A stretch of 64,000 nt of DNA from an uncultured Lachnospiraceae bacterium (GCA_946557105.1 CAMNSZ010000001.1:62001-126000), one strand, 5' to 3'; positions 44,502-53,958 are shown, counted from the first letter of the stretch. The notes: generated by a model from the sequence alone, not told the origin. Translations and numbers: made by a program.

Positions 44502-45635
44502 CTAAATCTGCTCGTTCTGCCTGTGTATCAGCGGATCCTCATATTTATCCATAAAGTCCTCTCCCAACCGCACCAGCTCGTCGGCAAACTGAATTGCCTT
44601 TATCTCCGTCAGAACCGCTACCACCTTTTTAAAACGAAGTCCCGGGAAAAAGTTCAGTATCTCCATAGGCACAGTGGCGTCAAACTGGGGATATTCCGAA
44701 AAAAGCGCTCTATAGTCCAGCTCGTCTCTCGGATGCGGCTTTAAAAAAATCGTGCCCTCCGGCTTATACATTTTGATAATATCCCTGAAAATGCGCTCCC
44801 TGACATCCAATGTACACAGCGGATCCGTAAGAATCAGAATCTTATTTCCCACCCCGTTGCTTTCCTCAATCTGCTCTTGCAGCCTTTCCTTATCCCTGAT
44901 AAACGCCTGCAGAATCAACTCCTTATCTTCCAAGGTCAGCCTGTCCGCCAGCTCCTGTCTGGACTGCTCAATATACCCGCTAAACTTATATTTCAAAAGA
45001 GAAATATCGTTTACCTCCATATCCAGACAATATTTCCCGTAACCGTTCTGAATAAAAATCAAATTCAGCCGCCGGGAAAAAAAAGCCTTCAGTCCGAAGT
45101 GCCCTCTGTTGTCATAACGTGCCGCATCATAATTCTTCAGACAATTCAGCCCATCCTCAACCGCGTGATAGTATATTTTATTCTGATTGAGATAATAGCC
45201 TATAGGGTCGGAATCGCAGTATACATAAATGTCCTTATATTCCTTAAAATCTACGGGAACATACTTAGCCTGCAATCCGGCAAATTCCTTTGTGAAGCGT
45301 ATTCTGTTCCTAAGATTTTTGACAAAGCTCCCCGTATTCTCCCGCCATTTTGCCAGCTGGGGGAAAAAATCGCTTCTTTTCTCGTCGAATTCCACAACCT
45401 CTTCAAAAAGACCCGTACCTTCCACCCGCTCCTTCAGGCTTTCAAAATTATTGGACAATCCTGACAGCACAAGCGTCGCACTAGACTTCCATCCTGCGGC
45501 AGCCTCTGCGCCTTGCTTTTTTGCGCTCCTGTCCGCCCTCTCCCTGCCGCTTTGTTCCGCACGCAGCTTTAATTCCTTCAAAAAAGTCACATATACATGA
45601 TAATAGGTGTGACAGACATAAATTCTTTCCTTCAT
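44502..45635 (-). CDS. GT52-like (sialyltransferase-type) glycosyltransferase
   Basis: 377 residues, soluble. Starts ERIYVCHTYYHVYVTFLKEL, as in GT52 and related bacterial sialyltransferases that open with a HxYY/H motif. It has DIYVYCDSDPIGYYL, YHAVEDGLNC (EDG), and the KPHPRDELDY (HP motif) used to bind CMP-sugars. First gene after a promoter, followed by flippase, GT2, pseF, pseI and pseG, so it is the natural candidate to transfer the nonulosonate from its CMP form. The insert ERADRSAKKQGAEAAAG near residue 35 is low complexity. Family call is moderate. Confidence 0.72.
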   Translation of the reverse strand: MKERIYVCHTYYHVYVTFLKELKLRAEQSGRERADRSAKKQGAEAAAGWKSSATLVLSGLSNNFESLKERVEGTGLFEEVVEFDEKRSDFFPQLAKWRENTGSFVKNLRNRIRFTKEFAGLQAKYVPVDFKEYKDIYVYCDSDPIGYYLNQNKIYYHAVEDGLNCLKNYDAARYDNRGHFGLKAFFSRRLNLIFIQNGYGKYCLDMEVNDISLLKYKFSGYIEQSRQELADRLTLEDKELILQAFIRDKERLQEQIEESNGVGNKILILTDPLCTLDVRERIFRDIIKMYKPEGTIFLKPHPRDELDYRALFSEYPQFDATVPMEILNFFPGLRFKKVVAVLTEIKAIQFADELVRLGEDFMDKYEDPLIHRQNEQI

Positions 45636-45681
45636 TGAGCGCTCTTCCCTGATAAATATACTCTATTTGATTCCTTAGACG

Positions 45682-45710
45682 ATTTTAACACAAATTTCCA
45701 TGGTAGTAAA
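45682..45710 (-). promoter_or_regulatory. Promoter of the nonulosonate operon
   Basis: Minus strand: -35 TTTACT (45705-45710), 17-base spacer, -10 TAAAAT (45682-45687) preceded by TGT. It lies about 50 bases before the GT52-like ATG. Twelve tightly packed genes follow (down to 32480). Confidence 0.6.
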
Positions 45711-45729
45711 ACGAAGCTGACCGATATTT

Positions 45730-45752
45730 AAAAAATTTTAAGAATTAAAATT
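45730..45752 (-). terminator. Weak A/T-only hairpin with T tract
   Basis: Minus strand: AATTTTAA, loop TTC, TTAAAATT followed by TTTT. It may stop transcripts from the upstream GtrII-like gene just ahead of the nonulosonate promoter. Stability is low. The 45636-45919 gap otherwise holds only a 63-codon basic frame that I do not call. Confidence 0.35.
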
Positions 45753-45919
45753 CGCAGAATACATCGTCTGCATCATACTCCCAAACGCCTCTATGCTCTT
45801 TGCCCGTGCCCAGAGCTGAACGATATTGAATCCTTAAGCCTTCCTTCTTGCGAGTCCGCTTCCCCCTTTGCAGTCGGCGGATAAGAAAAGGGCGTCCTTT
45901 ACGCCGCTTTGCCTCTACG

Positions 45920-47602
45920 TCAAAAATGCACCACAATATACTCTCCTCTGTCCACTATCGACCCCTCCGCAGGAAAATCCGGCAGATTTAAGGAAAAGAG
46001 CTCCGCCTCCTCATACAAAGAAATATCCAAAAGCGCCTGCAGGGTATGTCCGTGCATGGAAAAAAACCTCACCAGCTCCGCGTCGCTGTCAAAGGCATAA
46101 CGCCCCCAGTCAAGAACCGAGAGAGCCGGCGTCTGCGCCACCCACACCCCATATTCCCCACGGTTATACTTCTCCAAAAGATGCGGATCCACCATATCCG
46201 CAAGACGTTTCATTTTATAGAATACGGGCGTATTATACCCCACATAAGCGTCCTCTATAATACTCTTTGGCAGCTTATAGGTCCCCGTAAAAATCACGGG
46301 CTTGGAAATGTCGAAATCCTTTTCCAGTTCGTAAGCAATCTGATTCATGGTGTTTTTTGCGTCCTCATATTTCAGATAATCCACATAAAACCACTTATTC
46401 ATATCGCTGCATTGATTAAATAAAAGCACGAAAAGCATAAACGCCCCCGCCCGGTTTAGCCAGACGGACACCCGGCCGGGTCGCCATACGCCGAAATTGT
46501 GCACCGCATAAGCAAAAAGCACTACCCCATAGGCGCAGATTACGGGCAGAAACTGAGCCGACCTGTAAAGAGTCGCCTTCCCTTCTATCACCACCAGCAG
46601 AAAAGAAACCACAAAGCAGCCGACGGTCAGAAGGGCAATCCACCCGTCCCTCCTTTGAAGGCTTCTCACCACCCCAAAGCCAAGCATCACTGCCGCCGCC
46701 ATGACAAATATAAAAATCGGATAATAGGCATAGGCAAACACACCGTACATTATAAAGATACGCTTCAGCGCCATATGAAACTCAGCCTGCGCCCCCGGCT
46801 CAAATATCCATGCCGCCATCTCCGTCATAGACCGCCGTACTGCCTCCCCCTGAAGGTATTCCAAGCCGAATCCCTTTGTGAGCAGCACAATCATTATGCT
46901 GCGCAGCATGATTCCCCCTATGGCAACCAGACCGGCAAGCCCCAGAGAGGCAAAAATTCCCCTGCGCAGCCCCATAATACGCTCCGTCAAAAGAACCAAC
47001 AGCACACCCAGAAGCCAGACTATCATAAAAGACTCATAGCAGCCGACGGCAGCCCAAAGAAATAGCGACGAAATCACAAAGGGCATAATATATTTCTTTA
47101 ATGTACTCTTCTCTCCCTTCGTTCTCCCCGCCATACGCAGCATTCCTTCCCGGAAGCTTATCAGACTGATGCCGCAGGAAAGATATCCGATTGCCACCCC
47201 GTTGTGAAGATAATAGGTAAACACCTCGCTATGAAGAGGATTGGCAATAAAAAAGCCGGCAAAGAACGCATAGCCCCACATAGGCACGCTGTCCTTCAAA
47301 ACGGAATAAAACAAAACGCTCCAGACCGCCGCCGCCGTCATAAAAATCAACACCGCCGCAAAATCCGTCAAAAAAGGGGAAAAATCGGCAATATGAATTA
47401 TTTTATTAAGCAGAAACAATACCCATCGGCCCACGATTGCCGCCAAGCCCTCCTCAAAGTAATAGGTATAGGGCGTATCGTCAATCCCCACCGTCTGGTG
47501 GGTAATCAAAAAGCCGTAACTCCCCGCCGCCGCAAGCGACAGCACCGCCATATAAAATTTATTCTTAATGAAATATTGAAAAGTCTCCATCTGGTTCTTC
47601 AT
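45920..47602 (-). CDS. GtrII-like polytopic glucosyltransferase
   Basis: About 560 residues with some 12 helices. VGIDDTPYTYYFEEGLAAIVGRWV in the first outer loop is the same kind of segment as NHDGLDSMYFDQNMITSGRW in the GtrII-type gene at 33454, and both end in a soluble outer tail. Start ATG at 47602 has AAGGA 5-6 bases ahead. It follows a GT39-like gene. No GtrB gene is adjacent; the GtrB-like enzymes at 32480 or 52387 could supply the donor. Confidence 0.68.
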   Translation of the reverse strand: MKNQMETFQYFIKNKFYMAVLSLAAAGSYGFLITHQTVGIDDTPYTYYFEEGLAAIVGRWVLFLLNKIIHIADFSPFLTDFAAVLIFMTAAAVWSVLFYSVLKDSVPMWGYAFFAGFFIANPLHSEVFTYYLHNGVAIGYLSCGISLISFREGMLRMAGRTKGEKSTLKKYIMPFVISSLFLWAAVGCYESFMIVWLLGVLLVLLTERIMGLRRGIFASLGLAGLVAIGGIMLRSIMIVLLTKGFGLEYLQGEAVRRSMTEMAAWIFEPGAQAEFHMALKRIFIMYGVFAYAYYPIFIFVMAAAVMLGFGVVRSLQRRDGWIALLTVGCFVVSFLLVVIEGKATLYRSAQFLPVICAYGVVLFAYAVHNFGVWRPGRVSVWLNRAGAFMLFVLLFNQCSDMNKWFYVDYLKYEDAKNTMNQIAYELEKDFDISKPVIFTGTYKLPKSIIEDAYVGYNTPVFYKMKRLADMVDPHLLEKYNRGEYGVWVAQTPALSVLDWGRYAFDSDAELVRFFSMHGHTLQALLDISLYEEAELFSLNLPDFPAEGSIVDRGEYIVVHF

Positions 47603-47705
47603 TGTCATCCTTCCCTGCCCTTCCCGGCAGACCACCCCTTATATTTGCAAGCCTCTTTCCGTTATGGAGCGGCCGTCATTCGCACTGATCCAATCGGCAT
47701 TGCGA

Positions 47706-49151
47706 TTACCGCGCCCCGTTCTCCAGCTTATATATCACAAAATCATAATACATGTAATGAAATCTGAGCGCTTCCTTATATTCCAAAGCATCCACCGTGC
47801 CGCCCGGTTCCCCGCCTTCAAAGCAAATATACCATATATTTCCCTCCACACCGTCAAGCTGCCCCAGCTCGGTCAGCTCGCCCGTATTTGCAAAGGGAAG
47901 CTTATATGACTTATAGCCGTCCACATAATACTTCATCTTGGGATGATAGACACTGAGGAAAACAGTATGCGCATATGGACCAATAATCACATCCTCTGCC
48001 GTCGTCTCCCTTGCCACAAAATCCTCATACGCCTGCAGACCCTTGTCGTATTCCAAAGCAAGCTCCGAACGGTACTGAAGCACAAAGCATACTCCGGCAG
48101 CAAGAAGAATACCTCCCTTTATTTTGCGTGAATCCACGGCGCTCATTCCCACGGCGTAAAAGAGCATCAAAAAGCCAAAGCCCGGGAATACATATCTTCC
48201 CAAAAAACAATTATTTACAAAAACCGAGATCAACACCCCGCATAAAGTGGTAAGCCCCGGCGCAGCTGCTCCTATTCCCGGCGCAAAATTATGCTCCTTG
48301 CGCATATAATCCACTGCAAAATATCCCAGCACAATTCCAAGACCCATTCCCAAAAACACTACTACGCCTATAGGGGTTTCCAATGCGGAAAACCACTCCT
48401 TGCAATAATCCATAAAGCTGTAAACGGTAGGTCTTTCCCTTACAGAGCCCACATCATAACGCATTCGCAGCAGCATCTGCTTACAAGTAACATACAGCCA
48501 CGGAGAGAAAAGCACCGACACCACGAGACCGCTTATAAAAAAGCTTTTGATTTTACCGTATTGTCTGCTTACGAGCAGCGCGCCAAAAAACAACAGGAAC
48601 AATATAAAGGCCTGTATCATGGCAAAGGTATGACAATAGACCGTACAGACTGCCGCAAGCGTAAACAAAATCCACTTTTTCCTCGTCGCCTGCCCGAAAA
48701 TATCATATGCCAGAAAACCGGTCAATGTAGTAAAAAACAAAGCCGCCGCATACATGCGCACATTACCTGCCTGCACGCTCATAATAGGCATAAGCAGTGA
48801 GAACAGCATAAAATAAATTGATATTTTTTTGTTAAAAAGCTTTTTTACATAATATTTCCCAAGCAGCATATAGCCCCACATAAACAACAGTGATAAAAGC
48901 TTCAAACAAAAAAAATGTGTTCCTCCGCCGCATATAAGATAAAAAAGCTTTAACAGCCCGTAATAAAACGGCGAATGCGCGTCCACCGCCGTAATATAAA
49001 TCATTTTAAACCATGGCAGGGAGACCAATGCGGCTGAATATGCCTCATCATACCAAAGATTATTCGTAATACAGAGCGCTCCCCAAATCACCAATGCCGC
49101 CAAAGGCAGTCCATGCCAAAAAAGATTTTGTAATTTTTCCTCACCTTTCAT
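47706..49151 (-). CDS. GT39/ArnT-like membrane glycosyltransferase
   Basis: About 481 residues with 11 or so helices. NNLWYDEAYSAALVSLPW shows the classic D-E acid pair after helix 1, and DAHSPFYYGLLKLFYLI is the conserved H-P element of the GT39/ArnT/Dpm-dependent family. A soluble tail follows the helices. It transfers a sugar from a lipid-phosphate donor outside. ATG at 49151 lies 8 bases after GGGTGG; an in-frame GTG four codons earlier is less likely. First gene of a unit divergent from the SGNH gene at 49342. Confidence 0.8.
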   Translation of the reverse strand: MKGEEKLQNLFWHGLPLAALVIWGALCITNNLWYDEAYSAALVSLPWFKMIYITAVDAHSPFYYGLLKLFYLICGGGTHFFCLKLLSLLFMWGYMLLGKYYVKKLFNKKISIYFMLFSLLMPIMSVQAGNVRMYAAALFFTTLTGFLAYDIFGQATRKKWILFTLAAVCTVYCHTFAMIQAFILFLLFFGALLVSRQYGKIKSFFISGLVVSVLFSPWLYVTCKQMLLRMRYDVGSVRERPTVYSFMDYCKEWFSALETPIGVVVFLGMGLGIVLGYFAVDYMRKEHNFAPGIGAAAPGLTTLCGVLISVFVNNCFLGRYVFPGFGFLMLFYAVGMSAVDSRKIKGGILLAAGVCFVLQYRSELALEYDKGLQAYEDFVARETTAEDVIIGPYAHTVFLSVYHPKMKYYVDGYKSYKLPFANTGELTELGQLDGVEGNIWYICFEGGEPGGTVDALEYKEALRFHYMYYDFVIYKLENGAR

Positions 49152-49256
49152 AATGCCGTCCACCCGCTTTTCGTCACTCGTCTGATTTTCTTAAATATAA
49201 GGCTGCTCCTAAGCGCCTTTTTCCACACTCAAGCCATAAATTCCATTATTATAAGT

Positions 49257-49285
49257 TTGACTATAAATTTTACACTAAATATGAT
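49257..49285 (+). promoter_or_regulatory. Strong promoter of the plus-strand SGNH hydrolase gene
   Basis: -35 TTGACT (49257-49262), 17-base spacer, -10 TATGAT (49280-49285). On the minus strand a TATAAT at 49248-49253 overlaps the -35 and may serve the divergent GT39-like gene. Confidence 0.7.
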
Positions 49286-49341
49286 AAGATGTCTATATTA
49301 ATCAATTAATAAGCAAACCGCTAACGGAAATGAGGAGCCGC

Positions 49342-50766
49342 ATGAGAAACCGAACCAATACCAACAAAAAAATCCTGACAACCGTCGTCCTTCTTGGCTT
49401 TTTTATAATCGGTGCGATTCTGTTTTTTATGTCGCGCCCATCCAAGGAAAAATCCGCCGACTTAAAGCTTCTTTCGCAAACCCGGTATGACAGCGCGTTT
49501 CTTTCCATGTTTCCCATCGACAATTTCGAGGAGGATGACTATACCTATTACAGGGCCATGACATTGGTCAAAACCTCCTACAATATACCCGATTACAAAA
49601 CCCTGAACACCTATATGAAGCGCATTGCCAAATCCGGCAATACCGTTCACACTATATACTTAGGAGTCCGACCGGATAAGCTTTCCTCCGAAAAATTGCT
49701 GCCGCTTCTTCAAAAATATCCCAATGTAACATGGGAAATTATCTTGGCTTACCCCTCCCTCGATTACTGGAAGCAGCTCTCAGAGGAAGACGCCGTCTCT
49801 TTATTACAGGATTATCGTGATTTCTCCTCCGGTCTGACAGCCTCCGCTCTGCCGAACACACACCTGTACTCCTTCTGTGCGGCGCAGTGGTTAATTTCCA
49901 ATCCCTCCAATTATACGGAGGAATTCCTTACAACACAGGACATCTCCCGCACCGTCATGCTCCATGCGGACACAGGCCATGATTACCTGCTTACAGCCGA
50001 AAACATTACGGACACCTTTGACAGCCTGACGCAGCTTGTCGCCTCTCGGCGCGCCTCACCCGCCGTTTACCCCGATTTGTCCCGCTGGGATATTGTATTT
50101 TTTGGCGACAGCGTTATCGGAAACTACAACGACTCCACTTCCATTCCCGGGGTATTGGCGGCGCTTACCAATGCAAACGTTTATAATTGCGGCTGGGGCG
50201 GCACCAGCGCTTCCTATAACAAAGAGACCACCGAAAGCGCCAGTCTCACGGAAATGACCGCCGCCTTTATCCGCAAGGACACCGACGGCTTCCCCGTTGA
50301 CAGTCAGGCTTATGCGGGTCTCAACCGCTATTATCAATCAGGCTTTCCCGACAGGCAGCTTTGCTTTGTCCTGCATTACGGGCTAAACGACTATTATACC
50401 GGAGCGCCCGTTGCCACTCAGGATCCATATGACATTAATAGTTTCGGCGGCGCACTGCGCACTGCCGTAAATCAGCTTAAGGAGACATACCCCGACGCCT
50501 GTATTCTGCTGTCCTCACTTAATTTCACCAGCTATTTCTCAAACGGAACACAGAAACAGAGCGAGACGGGCGGTATTGCCACAGACTATGTAAACGCCAT
50601 TTTGGAAATAGCGGCAGAAAATCATTGTCTTGTGCTTGATAACTACACAGAAACCGGAATCAACGCAGAAAATCATAGCGTCTATCTTGGCGACGGCTGC
50701 CACCCCAACGAGAGGGGGCGCTTTATAATAGGCAGCCTTATGGCACAAAAGCTGGGGCAGTATTAA
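49342..50766 (+). CDS. Membrane-anchored SGNH/GDSL esterase with an extra N-terminal domain
   Basis: About 474 residues. One anchor helix (ILTTVVLLGFFIIGAILFF), then about 210 residues of an uncharacterised domain, then an SGNH domain with all blocks: IVFFGDSVIGNYND, NCGWGGTSASYN, VLHYGLNDYYTG and GDGCHPNERG. By comparison the esterase at 35040 has the SGNH part only. ATG at 49342 follows GAGGAG; an ATG four codons earlier lacks a site. Monocistronic with a strong promoter, flanked by oppositely oriented genes. Probably deacylates a surface glycan. Confidence 0.85.
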   Translation: MRNRTNTNKKILTTVVLLGFFIIGAILFFMSRPSKEKSADLKLLSQTRYDSAFLSMFPIDNFEEDDYTYYRAMTLVKTSYNIPDYKTLNTYMKRIAKSGNTVHTIYLGVRPDKLSSEKLLPLLQKYPNVTWEIILAYPSLDYWKQLSEEDAVSLLQDYRDFSSGLTASALPNTHLYSFCAAQWLISNPSNYTEEFLTTQDISRTVMLHADTGHDYLLTAENITDTFDSLTQLVASRRASPAVYPDLSRWDIVFFGDSVIGNYNDSTSIPGVLAALTNANVYNCGWGGTSASYNKETTESASLTEMTAAFIRKDTDGFPVDSQAYAGLNRYYQSGFPDRQLCFVLHYGLNDYYTGAPVATQDPYDINSFGGALRTAVNQLKETYPDACILLSSLNFTSYFSNGTQKQSETGGIATDYVNAILEIAAENHCLVLDNYTETGINAENHSVYLGDGCHPNERGRFIIGSLMAQKLGQY

Positions 50767-50779
50767 ATACAGCCCCAGC
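50747..50779. terminator. Terminator between convergent genes
   Basis: GCTGGGGC (50751-50758) pairs with GCCCCAGC (50772-50779); an inner GTATT/AATAC pair extends the stem across one mismatch. TTTT follows on the minus strand. The hairpin contains the stop codon of the plus-strand gene and lies just beyond the minus-strand stop at 50784. Confidence 0.65.
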
Positions 50780-50783
50780 CCGC

Positions 50784-52379
50784 TTAATATCTCTCATACA
50801 ACACCATATCCGTATCGCGCATCACCTGACGCAGACCGGCTTCCTGACACCTATCGTCAATTTCTCCGCCTTCGACCGTAGCGATATATCTGCTTTGCAG
50901 CGCATCAAAATTATCCGCAGCATATTCTCCGTCGCAGCAGCTTATGCCAAAGCCCTCGGGCAGTGCATATAAAAGCTGCCATTTGCTGCTCACCCGTCCT
51001 TTCTTGGTGTTATCCCATAAAACCCAAATAACCACATTGTCATAGCAGGGAGACGACTTTTCCGACAAAACAAGCTCTCCGTCAAGCGCCTGTCTCCAGC
51101 CCTCAAGCTGCTCCCTTCGCTGCTCCTCCACAAAAGGGATCTGATAGTCATAGGGCTCCACTGCCATATAAGAATATAAATAGGCAAATACCGCCCCTAT
51201 CAGCACCGCTTTTTTATAAAATGCGGTTCTCATTAGACTGACAATAAAAATGCCCACGGCAATAAAAGTCAGAAGATGCTTGCTCCCCTCCGTAAGCTTA
51301 TACATCAAAAGCAGGGCAAACAGCATTCCCACAAAGCAAAATGCAAGGTGGCTCTCCAATAAGAACAGCTTATCGGTAAATTCTCTCCCTTCTCTCCTGC
51401 TTTTCCTATACCTTCTATAGTCCGCCGCACTCTGCCAAAGCAGCACCGCCATCATAACCAGATAGCCTCCGAAAAAGGCGCCGGAGGCCAGACCGCTTTT
51501 AAAGCCTTCCACCGTATGTCCGATAAAATCACGCCCCATCCAGTACAGCCTTCCGAAAAAATGATGCACTCCTCCAAAAAAGCCCTGTTCAAAAAATGCC
51601 GTTATCCAATCCGTAAAAAACAGAGGGGCAAAATATTCTGCGCCCAAATAATGCTTTATCAAAGTATAGCCCCCGCCCACTGCCACAAGCACTGCCGCCG
51701 AGCCCAAAAGCCCCCGCCACCCGTTTCTGCGAATCCAAAAACACATAGGAAGCAGCAAAAACAACAGCATATATGGACGCATCAACACAAGCAGCCCCGA
51801 AATCACGAATAAAAGCACAAGCTTATAGGCCTTCTCTTCCTTCATATAGTTATAAGCAATTCCATAAAATATAATCAACATACTAAAGCAGATTACCTCC
51901 GGCATGCCCGAAAGCATATAGCGCACAAAGGGAGTATATAGACAAAACAAAAGCGTTAATATTCCCATCTGTTTCCACGTCGGACGCACCAGCCACACAA
52001 ACAGAAACACAGCAATTGTTAAAAGCAGAATATTACAGACAACGGGAGACATCAGATTCCATCCGAATAAAAAGCCCCATATAATCCACGGGAATACCAG
52101 AACCGGGCTCCACGCCGCGAAGGAAAGCTTCAGCGCATGACTCTCGTTAAAGCCAAAATACCCTTGAGGATAACCAAAGCTTACGATTCCCTCAACCTGC
52201 TTGAAATAAAACAACTCGTCATTCCATTCCGACGCAGGCAGATAAACCTCTCCGATACTCCTTCCCTGTACGGCGCAGTGCACCAGACAGCAAAGCGCCG
52301 GCAGACATGCCATTATCAACGCCTTAACCAGCGCCATATATCTTTTATCCGATTTCCACCAATTTAAGAACCCTGCCAT
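50784..52379 (-). CDS. Polytopic GT-C-like membrane protein
   Basis: 531 residues with about ten helices and a soluble tail of about 120 residues. Outer loop 1 has YLPASEWNDELFYFKQVEGIV with an acid pair in the GT-C position, and WSPVLVFPWIIWG follows. I do not assign a specific family. It ends an operon that starts at 56750 and is 7 bases after the ArnC-like gene, which could make its lipid-linked donor. AAGGAACAA precedes the ATG. Confidence 0.62.
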   Translation of the reverse strand: MAGFLNWWKSDKRYMALVKALIMACLPALCCLVHCAVQGRSIGEVYLPASEWNDELFYFKQVEGIVSFGYPQGYFGFNESHALKLSFAAWSPVLVFPWIIWGFLFGWNLMSPVVCNILLLTIAVFLFVWLVRPTWKQMGILTLLFCLYTPFVRYMLSGMPEVICFSMLIIFYGIAYNYMKEEKAYKLVLLFVISGLLVLMRPYMLLFLLLPMCFWIRRNGWRGLLGSAAVLVAVGGGYTLIKHYLGAEYFAPLFFTDWITAFFEQGFFGGVHHFFGRLYWMGRDFIGHTVEGFKSGLASGAFFGGYLVMMAVLLWQSAADYRRYRKSRREGREFTDKLFLLESHLAFCFVGMLFALLLMYKLTEGSKHLLTFIAVGIFIVSLMRTAFYKKAVLIGAVFAYLYSYMAVEPYDYQIPFVEEQRREQLEGWRQALDGELVLSEKSSPCYDNVVIWVLWDNTKKGRVSSKWQLLYALPEGFGISCCDGEYAADNFDALQSRYIATVEGGEIDDRCQEAGLRQVMRDTDMVLYERY

Positions 52380-52386
52380 TTGTTCC

Positions 52387-53331
52387 TTAATCCTTTCCTT
52401 TGTCCTCCATATTCAGCCGTTCCCTGACTACATACTGGGGCGAGTTATTCAGGCTTATATATATGCGCCCGATATACTCGCCTATCAGACCCAGCATCAG
52501 CATAATCATCCCGCAGAAAAACACAATGGCGGACATGGTAGAGCTAAAACCCATGGGAACGTCGGGATTCACCAGCCGCTTAATTATAGTATAAATTCCA
52601 TAAAGAAAACCCAGACACGCGCTGCCGCCTCCTATTGCCGTAGCAATCCTTAAGGGCTTCACCGAAAAAGCTGTAAAGCCGTTAAACCAAAGCCCGAACA
52701 GCTTTTTTATGGTATAACCCGACGTTCCCTCCTCCCTCTCTCTGTGATTCACCACCACATTTGCGATATTTCTCGTGGCTCGCAGCACCAGACCGATAAC
52801 ATAGGGATAGGAATTTTCATAGCGTATCATATCCTCCGCCACAAACCTTTTCACGGCAAAATAGCTGGAAATATATAAATCAGCCGGCTTGTCCAGCATA
52901 ATGCGGGTCATCAGCTCGTTAACCTTGCTTCCCAGATTACGGAATACCGAGTGCTGCTTATGCTCATATTTCGCATAGACCGCATCATAACCCTCTTCCA
53001 ATGCGGCAATCAGCTTATCCACCTCATCCGCGGGGGTCTGTCCGTCATCGTCAAGGCATACTATATAATCTCCGTCCGCATGACGAAGTCCCGCCATCAA
53101 AGCCGCATGCTGCCCGAAATTACGGGAAAAACAGATTCCCTTTCTGTTATGACTCTCCTGACAGAGGCTGCGTATGGTTCCCATAGTATTGTCCGGCGAA
53201 CAATCGTTTATCATAAAGACATTATACGCATAATCCGTCATTTCCTTCATTTTTTCGTCAATCTCCGCTATCACATGGGGAAGCGTATGCTCCGAGCGAT
53301 AGCAGGGAATTACAAAGCTAATTTTTTTCAT
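52387..53331 (-). CDS. ArnC/GtrB-like polyprenyl-phosphate glycosyltransferase
   Basis: 314-residue GT2 with two C-terminal helices. KISFVIPCYRSEHTL, FMINDCSPDNT, CFSRNFGQHAALMAGL, DYIVCLDDDGQTPADEV, and YIGRIYISLNNSPQYVVRERL match the ArnC/YfdH group that loads modified hexoses on undecaprenyl phosphate. It lies next to a GNAT, and a WecE-type transaminase is in the window, so an aminodeoxyhexose such as Fuc4NAc is a plausible cargo. AAAGGG precedes the ATG. Confidence 0.87.
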   Translation of the reverse strand: MKKISFVIPCYRSEHTLPHVIAEIDEKMKEMTDYAYNVFMINDCSPDNTMGTIRSLCQESHNRKGICFSRNFGQHAALMAGLRHADGDYIVCLDDDGQTPADEVDKLIAALEEGYDAVYAKYEHKQHSVFRNLGSKVNELMTRIMLDKPADLYISSYFAVKRFVAEDMIRYENSYPYVIGLVLRATRNIANVVVNHREREEGTSGYTIKKLFGLWFNGFTAFSVKPLRIATAIGGGSACLGFLYGIYTIIKRLVNPDVPMGFSSTMSAIVFFCGMIMLMLGLIGEYIGRIYISLNNSPQYVVRERLNMEDKGKD

Positions 53332-53345
53332 AGTATATTTTCCCT

Positions 53346-53876
53346 TTATTTTAGTAAATTAACTGCCGCCATTAATACAATATCGCAATACCTTCCATCT
53401 ATGAGGACGTCATCCTTTAGATGAGCCTCCTTCACAAAGCCGGCCTTTTCATAGCTGCGCAGCGCCTGCATATTATCCGCAAAAGCACGCAAATATACCC
53501 GATGAAGCTTCTCCTCCTCAAAACAGTAGTCTAGCATCAGCCTTGCCGCCGCGGTTCCCACGCCTCTTCCTCTTGCGCCCTCCTCACCGATAAAAATGCC
53601 ATATTCAGCTTTATTGTGCTTCCTGTCAATATCCCTGATATATACGGAGCCAAGAGGTTTATCGCTTATAATATCACAAATTATCATCTGAACCACCCTG
53701 CCTGTTTCCACCATATTTTTTATCCATTGCTCATGACCCTGTCTTGTGAAAAGCTCCTGATAGATAAAATTCTTTCGCACCGCATCGGTATTTCTCCATT
53801 TTACAATTAAATCCGTATCATCGCCTGTCATAGGCCGTAAATAAACGCCTGTTTCGTCATCACGATATTCCCGCAT
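53346..53876 (-). CDS. GNAT N-acetyltransferase (aminosugar type)
   Basis: 176 residues of the RimJ-like GNAT fold: VYLRPMTGDDTDLIVKWRN, GSVYIRDIDRKHNKAEYGIFIGE, and the acetyl-CoA loop GARGRGVGTAAARLML, then NMQALRSYEKAGF. Relatives acetylate amino groups of nucleotide sugars. It sits 14 bases before the ArnC-like gene, so dTDP-Fuc4N to Fuc4NAc is a reasonable guess; a ribosomal-protein substrate would not fit this setting. GAGGAAGAAGC precedes the ATG. Confidence 0.82.
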   Translation of the reverse strand: MREYRDDETGVYLRPMTGDDTDLIVKWRNTDAVRKNFIYQELFTRQGHEQWIKNMVETGRVVQMIICDIISDKPLGSVYIRDIDRKHNKAEYGIFIGEEGARGRGVGTAAARLMLDYCFEEEKLHRVYLRAFADNMQALRSYEKAGFVKEAHLKDDVLIDGRYCDIVLMAAVNLLK

Positions 53877-53958
53877 GCTTCTTCCTCCGTTACCTATATC
53901 CTCTGTTTTCCTGCTTCATGCCCTTTTGGGAGCGCTATATAGCGTTGAAACAGAAAGC

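Noticed and set aside
45745..45936. 63-codon basic minus-strand frame after the GtrII-like gene
   Set aside because: No ribosome site or recognisable product; it overlaps the end of the previous gene and a weak terminator.
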